This document shows, piece by piece, positions 44,067 through 54,294 of a DNA stretch of 64,000 bases. Below the pieces are notes generated by a model. It had not been told where the DNA came from and did not search any database. It saw nothing but the letters and a program-made list of their open reading frames with translations. The position numbers were made by a program, and so were the translations under genes. The number at the start of each line of letters is the position of its first letter. Within the stretch, counting starts at the first letter, position 1. Source of the stretch: Eustoma russellianum (Eukaryota > Streptophyta > Magnoliopsida > Gentianales > Gentianaceae); contig AP025053.1 of the NCBI GenBank assembly GCA_036186865.1, positions 6,399,932 to 6,463,931 of the forward strand. The letters are read 5' to 3'.

Positions 44067-44248
44067 CGAAAAAGATCCTGTAACCCCCTTCCCGTGACCG
44101 CCCGCGTGACCGCCCGCCACGTGACAGCGGGGAGGAGTGGTGAGGCTGGATACGGGTGACCTCCATCCAGCCTCACCACCCCTTTGCTGCCACGTGGCGG
44201 ACGGTCGCGAAGGGGGTGAGGGAGTGGGGGGTCAAGCGATCCTGACCC
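44067..44248. mobile_element. Fold-back MITE, Mutator-like (9-bp duplication)
   Basis: It is 182 bp and GC-rich in an AT-rich setting. The two halves are inverted copies (CCGCCACGTG ... GGTGAGGCTGGAT on the left, ATCCAGCCTCACC ... CACGTGGCGG on the right) around a short centre GGGTGACCTCC. The outer ends are inverted but diverged (GATC..ACCCCC). The perfect 9-bp flanking duplication fits Mutator-like transposition. Each arm holds a CCACGTG core (G-box type). It has no coding capacity. Confidence 0.8.
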
Positions 44249-44257
44249 CTTACTTTT

Positions 44258-44954
44258 AGCTCTTGAACATGCTTTTCATTTGATTGGACACTACATAAAA
44301 ATACATAGACAACGATTTGTGGTAACCATTCTATTAGTCTGCCTATTTGTTTCTTATAAACATTTAGTATACCATAGACATCTCGTTACAACTTTATTGC
44401 ATTAGGGCCTAAATCTAATAGTTTAAAAGAGATTGAATTATGTATGGGATTGTGATATATGCATATATGTTTTTATTTCTCTTTCATAGCTCGTGCAAAT
44501 TTTGTTTTTGCTGTTGTCTTATAAACTGATGTTAAAATCACCAAATTTAGGTCTTAAGCAATAACCCTTGAAAACGTTGCCTCGTTCTATGATACTGCAA
44601 ATAATATTTTAAACATATTCTTGATACCATCTTATACCATGCTTTCACTCCTTTGTTTTTTTTTTGTTAGACAACTGACATCCATAATACATGCCATGCT
44701 TTTATTTGCAACCATTCAAGTTCAGTCTTGTGGAATGTGCAACCATGCCATGCTTTTTTGATGGTCATGTTTCTTGGACTTTTACTCCATTTTAGGGATG
44801 CTTATGATGTGCTTTTTGTTTGTGTCATATTGATGTAAAGTAAGCTTAATTTTTAGGACATATGCTTTATTTTGGATGGGGGTGTTTCTTTATCTTGAAA
44901 ATTAATTATGACTCTGCATTTTTGTATTATTGTTATGGATATGTTTTGAATTTT
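44258..44954. other. Intergenic sequence without recognised features
   Basis: AT-rich with short ORFs and T runs only. It leads into the truncated SIRE-like fragment. Confidence 0.5.
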
Positions 44955-44960
44955 TATTTA

Positions 44961-47900
44961 AATTTTACAAAGGCGAAGGAGACCAAGTTAAGGAAAGGCA
45001 AACGAGCAACAAAGGCGAGCACGTGGAGCGACTCGTCTGACTCAGAATCCGGCACTGAGGAAGCTCAAGTCTGCTTGGTATCCAACGAAAAAAAATCGCA
45101 AGGAATACAGGAAGGAGGCAAAGTCAAAGAAGAAATGGTTTTTAGACAGTGGATGTTCAAGGCATATGACGGGCAACCTCAAACTATTCACCGAACTTAA
45201 ACATATCGAGAATGGAGGAAAGGTGACATTCGGTGACAACAACAAATGACAAGTTGTTGGAAAAGGAACAGTAGGGGACCCTAACACATTTCAAATATGA
45301 AATGTGTTGTTAGTAAGAAATCTTTCTTATAATTTATTAAGCATTTCGCAACTTATAGATTCCGGTTATTATGTTTCTTTTCTCCCTGATTCTTATGATA
45401 TAAATAATGAAAAAAGAGAAATTGTATTAAAAGTAAATAACATGTTAGATGCTAAGGTTAAGTGTTTAATATCACATGACTTAGATGTGAATTTATAGCA
45501 TAGAAGATTATGCCATATAGGAATTTCAACCATTAAGAAATTATCTAAGAAGAATTTAATTAGAGGAATGCCTAAGTTAGACTTAGATAATTTTCAAATG
45601 TGTGAAACATGTAATAAAGGAAAACACATTAAAGAAACATTAAAACCGAAACATGAAGTGAGTACTAGTCATGTACTAGAATTGCTTCACTTAGACTTTT
45701 TTGTTCTAAGTAGGACAAGAAGTCTATGTGGACACTACTATGTGTGTGTCATAGTAGATGATTACTCACGATACACATGGACATTGTTCTTAACACACAA
45801 AGACGATGCTCCATTAGCAATCGAAACTCTTATGAAGCAACTTGAAAATATTTACGAAGAAAATGTTAAATGAATTAAGAGTGATAGAGGTGGAGAATAT
45901 AAAACAAAGAAATAGTAAAGTTTTGTGAATTACATGGAATAAAACATGAATTCTCACCACCTAGAACACCACAACTCAATGGAGTTATAGAACGCAAAAA
46001 TAGAACAATTCAAGAAGTTGCTAGAACAATGTTATGTGAAAATAGAGTACCAAAAATTTATGGGCTGAAGCTATTAGTTGTGCATGTTATATAATAAATA
46101 GACTTTCTATTAGAAAGAAATTGAATAAAACACCTTATGAATTGTTAAACAATAGACAACCTAAAGTAGATTACCTTAAAATTTTTGGTTGTAAGTGTTT
46201 TGTGTCGAACACTAAGGATAATCTAGATATGTTTGAACAAAAGTCTATTGAATGCATATTTGTTGGTTATTCAACTAATTCAAGAGCATATAGGTGTTAT
46301 AATCCTGCACCTAGAAAAATAATTGAATCTATACATGTGAAATTCAATGAAAATGCATGCTTTGAAGTTAGTGATAAAACTCAACATAAACATGAGAATA
46401 ATGTTTAAAATATGTTTGATGATGATATATTACTTGAGCCTGTACTTGATCATCTAGAACTAATTCTCCCTGAACAAGACATGCATGAACCCTTAGATGA
46501 AATAAATGAAGAAACTTTGCAATTGGAAGATAATACAACTAATGATCCAATTATATACGATAATGTTCATACAAATGAAATATTTGAACGAGATGAGAGT
46601 GAACCTATTCAATCTAGGAATTGGTGGCTCCCTAAAGAGTTAATCATTGGGGATCCAAGTGTTGGGGTTAGAACACGTAGAAACTTAAGTCAACTTGAAC
46701 GACATAGTTTAATCTCATACTTAGAACCTAAGAATGTAAAGGAAGCCTTAGGTGATATATCTTGGATAGATGCCATGCATGAGGAATTGAATCAATTTAC
46801 AAGGAACGTGTGGGACTTAGTATCCAAACCTAAAGACAAGTCTATAATAGGAACCAAATGGGTCTTTAGGAATAAAGTGGATGAACAAAGAAACATCACA
46901 CAAAATAAGGCTAGACTAGTCGCACAAGGTTATAATCAACAAGAAGGAATAGATTATTAAGAAACATTTGTACTCGTTGCACGACTAGAAGCAATTAGAT
47001 TGTTACTTGCTACTGCAAGTCTTAGCAACATCAAACTCTTCCAAATGGATGTCAAGAGTGCGTTCTTTAATGGATACATCTAAGAAGAGGTGTTTGTGAA
47101 ATAACCTCCTGGATTCGAAGATCCAAAGAATCCTAACCATGTGTACCAGCTTAAGAAAGCTTTATATGGTTTGAAACAAGCTCCAAGAGCTTGGTACGAT
47201 AGATTTGCAAACTTTCTTATTGCAAATAATTATCAAAGGGGAACCATAAACAACACATTATTCCTAAGAAGAAAAGATAATGATTTATTAATAGTTCAAA
47301 TATACGTAGATGATATAATCTTTGGTTCAACCAATCCTACCTTAGTAGAAGACTTCCAAGAGTATGAAATCAGAATTTGAAATGTCAATGGTAGGAGAGT
47401 TGAATTATTTCTTAGGACTTCAAATCAAACAGACCCCTCAAGGAATTCACATTAGCCAACATAAGTATGTCAATGATATGATTAAGAAGTTTGGCTTTGA
47501 AGAGTTGAACCAACATCTGCACCTAGGAGCGTTAGCAGCAAATTAGACAAAGATGAAAATGGTAAACCACAATTTATAGGTCTATGATTGGATCATTGTT
47601 ATACTTAACCGCGTTAGGACCTGATATCATGTTTAGTGTGTGTATGTGTGCTAGGTTTCAATTTGTCCTAAGGTATCTCATTATAATGCAGTGAAGAAGA
47701 TCTTTAGATTTCTTAAACACACACCTCACTTAGGACTTTGGTATGATAGAGACGCTAAGTTGGAACTGTATGCTTATAGTGATGCTGATTATGGTGGTTG
47801 TAAATTAGATAGAAAATCCACTAGTGGTACGTGTCGATTCATAGGAACCAACTTGATCTCTTGGTTTTCTAAAAAGCAAGCTAGTGTAGCTCTTTCTACC

Positions 47901-47990
47901 ATCGAAGCCGAGTATATTGCCTTAAGTTTATGCACTACCCAAATACTTTGGCTTAATCAACAACTTAATGGTTTTGGCATTACATGATTT
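44961..47990 (+). pseudogene. Truncated SIRE-like Copia fragment without LTRs
   Basis: It is a plus-strand relative of the 2819-14056 element. It begins inside gag (STWSDSSDSESGTEEAQVC near 45020), jumps to the protease region (FLDSGCSRHMTG read near 45140-45165; about 1 kb of gag tail missing), and continues with pre-integrase and integrase (45304-46120). The linker follows (46121-46700, RNWWLPKELIIGDPSVGVRTRR), then reverse transcriptase with YVDDIIFGS near 47305 and RNase H with YSDADYGG. It stops inside RNase H at LNGFGIT. At least ten stops or frameshifts are present. Both ends are truncated, and an A-rich run follows at 47990-48008. Confidence 0.9.
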
Positions 47991-48126
47991 TAAAAAAAAG
48001 AAAAAAATCAGACCTAAATTAAACTAGACAGTCAAACGATTTGTTGACTAGTTTAATTAGATTTCTATTTAAGAAAGTCCAAAACATTTAAAGCGGCTTG
48101 GTTTTGGAAGTGTGCAAAACTGCAAT

Positions 48127-48134
48127 ATGTAAAC
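48127..48134. repeat. Target site duplication ATGTAAAC, left copy
   Basis: Its partner at 48443-48450 is CCGTAAAC; six of eight bases match, in the 8-bp length typical of hAT elements. Confidence 0.65.
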
Positions 48135-48442
48135 TAGAGGTGTTAATGAACCGAACTAAACCGAATATTAAGTTTTCGAATTCAAATTCGTTTAGCTAAA
48201 CGAACTGTTCGGCTCTGTTCGTTTAGCTAAACGAACTTTAAAATTGGTTCGAATTTGGTTCGATAACCCTTTAACTGTTTAAACGAATTGAACAGTTTGT
48301 AAACAGTTCGACTCGTTTTAGTAAACGAACCCAAACAACTATTCAAATTCGTCTTTTTACTGACCATTACCGAACGAATACGAATCAAATACAAACCAAA
48401 ATAAAACAGTTCGCGAACTGTTCGGTTCGTTGAACAACCCTA
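48135..48442. mobile_element. hAT-type MITE upstream of the Ran gene
   Basis: It is 308 bp with inverted ends TAGAGGTGTT and AACAACCCTA (8 of 10 paired). The inside is made of CCGAAC, GGTTCG and CGTTTAGCTAAACGAAC words on both strands, a composition common in plant hAT MITEs. An 8-bp near-duplication flanks it. It has no ORF. It ends about 290 bp before the Ran start codon and only about 15 bp before a TATA-like stretch. Confidence 0.75.
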
Positions 48443-48731
48443 CCGTAAACCACTGCTTTTATTTAAAACAAAGAAGAGATACTAACGCACCTGGAATACA
48501 CCTGATATTTGTCCCATCTGAACCGATAGCTGAATTTCGATTTGAATGTAATCGAACGGCTGAGAAGCTAGCGTCAAGTTAAAGCCAAATCTTGCCCTTG
48601 TAGAGCCTCCCTCTTCTAAAGCCCCCACATTTTCTTCCTGTTTTTCATTCCTCTGGTTCGCCCTCTCTGACTGCGTGTGATTTCCGCCGTTTCCTCTCAA
48701 ACAAACGATAAAAGAATCCACTTACGATTCA
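48443..48731 (+). promoter_or_regulatory. Putative promoter and 5' untranslated region of Ran
   Basis: A TATA-like TTTTATTTAAAA lies at about 48457-48468. A pyrimidine-rich stretch (CCTCCCTCTTCT, TTTTCTTCCTG, CGCCCTCTCTGACTGC) precedes the ATG, as is common in 5' leaders of plant housekeeping genes. The transcription start cannot be fixed by eye. Confidence 0.5.
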
Positions 48732-51288
48732 ATGGTCAGTATTATCGATCTTTTGTTTGCTACTTATCTTTTTCTGTGATTCGTAGCTAATGGATTTCTT
48801 GAATTGTTAATCATTTTAGTTTATTTATGCTTATATAGGCTTTGCCTAACCAGCAAACTGTTGATTACCCTAGTTTCAAGCTCGTGATTGTTGGTGACGG
48901 CGGAACAGGTAATATAGTTACATCTGTTTTTCTTCTCAGCGTTACTCGTAAATGTCATGCTATTTCGTAGTTACGTTTTTAGTGTTTAGTAGAAGGATTT
49001 TGCAACCGATTATTTGCGAGGTGTATATTTGTAGATCTTGTATTTTGAGTTTTTTTCGTATTCTAACTTGGTACTTTTGTGTGTCGATTAGAAATTATAG
49101 AGGCTACTGTTTTTCTTTGATCTTTGTGGTGATTTGTTTGTCGAGGAGTTGTTTGAATTTTGTTTGATTTTGTAGGGAAAACTACTTTTGTGAAGAGGCA
49201 TCTTACTGGTGAATTTGAGAAGAAATATGAGCGTAAGTAGATTAAAGTGTTGAGACACTTTTGGTTAGAATTTATATTAGGGATGAGCTGTCCTTTTTTT
49301 TGTCAGCTTATTCTGATGATGCAAGCTGTTTTCTTTGTGAATTATGTACAGCAACCATTGGTGTGGAGGTTCATCCATTGGACTTCTTCACCAACTGTGG
49401 GAAGATTCGGTTTTACTGTTGGGACACGGCTGGTCAGGAGAAATTTGGTGGCCTTAGGGATGGCTACTAGTAAGTGTTGCGGGCTAAGTATTCTTTATGC
49501 CCTTAATAGCTTGCTATACCGTTTCACATATTTTTGTTCTTTATTACGTCTGTTTGAGGTTTGGAAGTGTAAAACCTAAAGTTTTATTTGGCTAAGTTAC
49601 TAATCCCCTGTGGGAGAGTCGGAAAAAATGTTTGCTCACCTCGATTGGCTGTTTTTAAAAATCGTTAAACTTACCACAAATATATAAAGCTTACCAGAGA
49701 TTCTATACATCCCCTTTCTTACGTTTTTGAGCAATGTAAGTTTCTATTGAAAATCTAGCTTCTTTATCGCCTTTAAGATGGACTTGTAAAATTTCCACGT
49801 GAAATTGTTGAGATCAAACCAAAGGCTGGTGTTTTTCTACTGTTGCAACCACAGTTAGGATTGCAAAACTTGAAGCGGGGTTCTTTGACCACACAATCAT
49901 GAGATGGTTTGACATCTTAATGGTCTTGCTTTGTTTTCATATCGAGAGTTTTGTTCTGTAATATAACAGTTGGAAGTATCTGGATATTGTATGAGTTAGT
50001 AGTAGTTCTATAACTTCAATGCTTTGGAGATTGCAGCAAGTTATTTTTCTAGAATTGTGTTCTCCACCAACACGCTTCTAAGTAAGAAAGATAAGCTACT
50101 TTAGTGCCTTTTTGAGCCAGTGGAAGAAATTATTATCCTCGGCTGAGGTTGATCCAGTACCACATGTTAGCCCTTAGTATTTACTTTCCTATTTTGAGAA
50201 TGAACCATTTGGGCTTTGAACTAGTCTGGTGGAGCATATTATTTATTGTTCTATCTTGATTATACTAATGTATGGTCTGTATGATGTTTTGTAATTTTGT
50301 GATGGATTGTTTGCAGTATTCATGGACAATGTGCTATAATCATGTTTGATGTCACTGCACGGTTGACATATAAGAATGTTCCTACATGGCATCGGGATCT
50401 GTGCCGGTTTGTGTTCAATCCTTTCTTCATGGTTATGTGACTTGAATAGGATTGGTCTTTAATGGTCTGTGATTGAAAGCTTTTGGGATCAATTGTAGGG
50501 TGTGTGAGAATATCCCAATTGTGCTATGTGGAAACAAGGTTGATGTGAAGAACCGACAAGTGAAGGCAAAGCAAGTTACTTTTCACAGGAAAAAGAATCT
50601 GCAGTACTATGAGATATCAGCAAAGAGTAATTACAATTTTGAGAAGCCTTTCCTGTATCTTGCCAGGAAACTTGCTGGGTGAGTGCGTGTTTGTTGTGTG
50701 TATTGTAGCGTAAATTCAGCACTTCAGGAACTGTAGTGAAAAGATATCGGAGAAGGTATCATATTACATGGCAAGAGGGTACCTTGGTGCTTTATTCTTC
50801 AAGGACATCTCTGATTAGGTTGCATTTATTGTTGCAGGGATCCAAACCTGCATTTTGTCGAATCTCCTGCTCTTGCACCACCTGAAGTGCAGATTGATAT
50901 GGCTCTACAGCAACAGTAATTTCTCTGTCCTCCCACACTTCCCCCTCTCCCCCCCCCAAAAAAAAAAAAAAAAAATCCCACGAAGAAACTATGGAAGGGA
51001 AATAAGAAAAGGGTCCATATATGCTAGTTACCATTTCATGAGATGAAACCTTTTTGGGCAATGTTGCCGCTTGAACTTTAACATTTTCAAGTGGAATGGG
51101 ACCTCTTCCGACTTTTAAGGCATATTTTGACCTAGCATGACCACCCTAATGCACATATGTTTATTGCATTATGCCTGCATATTGTTCTGTTGAGTTTCTT
51201 AAATATGCTGATTTTCAGGCACGAGGCTGAACTTAATGCAGCTGCCAGTCAACCCCTTCCAGATGACGACGACGACGCTTTTGAGTAA
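48732..51288 (+). CDS. RAN: Ran GTPase, eight exons, intact
   Basis: Exons: 48732-48734, 48839-48908, 49176-49232, 49352-49469, 50317-50406, 50499-50678, 50838-50915 and 51219-51288. All introns are GT..AG, and the exons sum to 666 nt, 221 residues plus stop, the usual length of plant Ran. Exon 1 is just the ATG. GTP-binding motifs: P-loop GDGGTGKTT (split between exons 2 and 3), switch [16 protein letters not shown] in CGNKVDVKN, and [12 protein letters not shown]. The protein ends in the acidic DDDDDAFE tail. Ran cycles between GDP and GTP forms with RCC1 and RanGAP, drives importin/exportin transport through nuclear pores, and guides spindle and nuclear-envelope assembly. No damage is seen. 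It is the only host gene recognised here. Confidence 0.97.
50951..50976. repeat. C-run followed by A-run in Ran intron 7
   Basis: About nine C then about 18 A inside the last intron (50916-51218); a low-complexity tract prone to length change. Confidence 0.9.
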
Positions 51289-51882
51289 TGCTTCAAGCGC
51301 AGCTTGATGCATTTACGATCAGCTATGAAGTTTTCTGCTCCGTATTAGGGTTTTCTGCATTTTGTCTTGTACTCCTGAGATCAAAGGGCATTGGATGGGT
51401 TCTAGGCCTTGCATTTCTGTTTTTGTGAGATGAAAGTTTGAGTGGTGTAATTTTATTTGGACCTATTATTTGTATGGACCTGGTCATCCCTGGATGTTTA
51501 TGCTCAAGAGGATGGCATTTTCTTGAGACCACTAAAATGGTCTTTCTTCCATTTCAAATCTGGGGGCTGAAATCTCTTGTTTCTGCCCGTCTTGGTAACC
51601 TATTTTTTTGTTTTTATTTTGCAAAAATGCTGGATATATTGAATCCCAGAAGGGTCATTCTTTAGATCAGTTAGTAATGGAAATAAGCATGAAGTTAGAT
51701 ACAACCATTTTCCCTACTTTCAATGCTTAACCTAGCCAAAACACCCTATTCCATATGAGCCACATCATAGTTCTAGGTGGACTTTCCCTTCTGGGAGTAA
51801 CGTCTGTAGACAATGGTTTCCTTTCAAGCAAGTTTTTTAACTTTTTGCCATCGGTCTAGGTATTTAGCCAATTATCTGATTC
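51289..51882 (+). other. Ran 3' untranslated region and downstream flank
   Basis: It follows the TAA at 51286-51288. It is T-rich, with no ORF of note in the sense strand and no clear canonical AATAAA near the stop, so the polyadenylation site is not fixed. Confidence 0.5.
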
Positions 51883-52081
51883 TAGAGATGACAATGGACA
51901 CCGTTCCTGTGTTCGCTCTAAACTGATGAAGCACCATTCTTATGTTCTCTTACACAGTATGACAAAGCAGTCTCCCTTGGAAAGTGGTCGAATGATAAAT
52001 CATCGAGGGAGATTCATAAAGCATCCACGTGTCAGTCTAGTTAGTTTTGAATATAACCCTATGGACTGAATCTTAACAAAT

Positions 52082-52170
52082 AATTTAAAAATTAGGTTCG
52101 GTTTGAATATGTTTAATGAGATAACGAATGATTTAAAAATTAGGTTCGGTTTGTATATGTTTAATGAGAT
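52082..52170. repeat. Two 41-bp near-identical repeats, 48-bp period
   Basis: ATTTAAAAATTAGGTTCGG and the following bases occur at 52082-52122 and 52130-52170 with two differences. Confidence 0.9.
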
Positions 52171-52206
52171 TTGAATTTGAGTTTGAGTTTTGAGGAACTT
52201 AACATC

Positions 52207-52284
52207 AAGCTTGTATTCGAATTTGATAAGTTGTAAGAAAACTTTAAGCTTGTATTCGAATTTGATAAGTTGTAAGAAAACTTT
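52207..52284. repeat. Perfect 39-bp tandem duplication
   Basis: AAGCTTGTATTCGAATTTGA and the following bases are repeated without change at 52207-52245 and 52246-52284, so the duplication is recent or was homogenised. Confidence 0.92.
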
Positions 52285-52667
52285 GGTTTGGCTGCAAAGT
52301 TCGGTTATGATTTGTGACTATTATTTGATTTGTAAATTCAGATTGGATTGTGAGTTTGAATTCGATTCATCGATTTAAAATCTATTCTTCTTATATAAAT
52401 TACGGGTCTACGAATCTAATTTTTGAAAAGTTTATTTTGTCGAGGCTTTTTCGAACATTCGAGCCGAATAACATTAAACTTGAATTCAATTCGTAAAACA
52501 TTTCGAGCGAAAATTATGATTCGAATTTGAATTCGCTAAATCAAATTCAAACCAAGTCCTTAACGAATAAAATTCGAATTGCTCGCTAAAAGCTCGATTC
52601 GTCGTCTCTAATAATGAGGTACACTAGATAAAATGTGTCCTTTTGTATTGAAACGTTTTGGTGATGT

Positions 52668-52688
52668 CCCCCCCCCCCCCCCCCCCCC
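52668..52688. repeat. Run of 21 C
   Basis: A homopolymer seen directly. Its length in the assembly may be unreliable. Confidence 0.9.
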
Positions 52689-52779
52689 TACATTCTAATA
52701 TTTAGAAAGATTACAAACTGTCTGCATATCTGGAAACCTTCCACGAAAAAACCAATCAAGATTTCTCCAAGTCATCATC

Positions 52780-54294
52780 TGTAGTAATTCGTCCCGAACT
52801 CTAGTACTCGAAACGACTCACCCGCCATATTTCGCTAAGGAAAATATAAGACGTCAAAGACGAAACAGTTTACATGTCAGCGGAAGTCAAAGTTTAAAAC
52901 ATTGAAATAATCATCATCATTAAAATCAAAGTCTAGGCAAATCTAAATTCAATACAACTGCCAAATGTAGATAAATACTAAATCTTCCAAAATTACATAA
53001 ACCTCGAATATCAAAATATCTGTTTCTACTAAATCCTCAACAGGTCACATCGGAATATCTTCGAACCTCAACATCTTTATTTGTTCTCATCCTCTACGTA
53101 TGCTAAATCATATCCTTGAATCTCTGCAAAACAACAAGAAAGTATAGTATGAGCGACATACATCGCCCAGTAAGTAGCCTCACCGTACTTGCCATAGGAC
53201 CATACACGTGGAAACAAGTGCTATAAAATAAATAACAAAATATGTAAAATAGCATGTTTCCATTCGGAAATAAAATAACCAATTTACCCTTAACACTCAA
53301 AGACAAAGTCAACAAGTATAGTCATCAAAGTCAACATATCATAATCCAATGAAAAGTTAGTCCATGCCAAAATCGATGGTGCAATATCCAAATCGATGAA
53401 GGCAAATTCAAAGTTCCAAAATTCAAAGTCCAAATTCCAATGTTTTCAAATTTAAAACCAAACCCAGTTCCAAACCGGTCCAAAACCAAATGTCCAAATT
53501 CGAGTCCAACTCGGTCCAAATCCAATCTTCCAAATTTCCAAATCCAGTTTAACCGTCCAAAGTCCAAAGTCTAAATAATCCAAAATAACCAAAATCCGGC
53601 TAAAGCGGTCCACAATCCAAAATCAAATGCAATGGCTATAACACTTTCTGTACAAATGACTTATATCGTAAGACTTACGAATAAGTCTCCTAATAGTCGA
53701 TAGGCCATGGATACCCTGTCCTGGACTAGGTAATTACGTCTATGGTGTCCTAATAACGGCCAATATGTTCGGGCGCTCTATATCCAAAACAGCTAATATG
53801 TCCGGACACTCTGTTTGTTTGGAACCAATCCGGCTTAACAATATATTTCACATTGTAGGGTGAATTTCCAAAATATGCAATGCACTTTTCCAAAATTATT
53901 TCTAAGTCAAAAAGTTACCCAAATATCAAATAGTCCGAACACAAATAAACCAAATAATCCAAACAATACCAAATATCAAATATTTGATATCAAATACCAA
54001 ATCCAAAATCGATTCACTAAATAACTACCACTCACGTTATCTATGTACATATATATGCCTACGCCTATACATGTGCATATACACGTATATACATATACGG
54101 TTCTTCCTCTGCGCATTTTTCTCCCAATCTACTACCCAACTTACCTCTCCTCGACACCCTCAGCCCACTATGACCAGCAACCACTCGTGACCCTCACTCC
54201 CTCAGCCCAGCCCCTCTCGCTCCTCCAAAACCCTAATTCCACTCAACCGACGTCCTACTCCTCGATCTCCCTCCAAAATGCACACCACCCATAT
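52780..54294 (-). mobile_element. Gypsy-type LTR (solo or 3' LTR), interrupted on the right
   Basis: It starts TGTAGTAATTCGTCCCG and follows the layout of the LTR at 1671 (CGCCATATTTCGCTAAGG, GAGCGACATACATCGCCCAGTA), ending in a C-rich part. It is cut at 54294 by the SIRE-like LTR at 54295. No primer binding site lies to its left, so it is a solo LTR or a 3' LTR of a minus-strand element. The orientation is taken from the relative at 1671. Confidence 0.65.

Larger units (their letters stand above)
51883..52620. mobile_element. Possible MITE-like element with tandem repeats
   Basis: The ends TAGAGATGACAA and the inverse of TCGTCGTCTCTA match at 11 of 12 positions. The inside is rich in GGTTCGG and TTCGAATT words. 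No target duplication is seen, so the edges may be chance or the flanks decayed. It contains two tandem duplications, listed separately. Confidence 0.45.

Noticed and set aside
47990..48008. A-rich run as a true poly(A) tail of a retrocopied transcript
   Set aside because: The coding sequence stops inside RNase H, far from a natural transcript end, and the run is mixed with G and T.
48482..48721. 79-codon minus-strand ORF opposite the Ran leader
   Set aside because: It is the reverse complement of a pyrimidine-rich untranslated region; no domain and no independent support.
51875..52628. 8-bp target duplication around the possible MITE at 51883-52620
   Set aside because: The flanking octamers TCTGATTC and ATAATGAG do not match.
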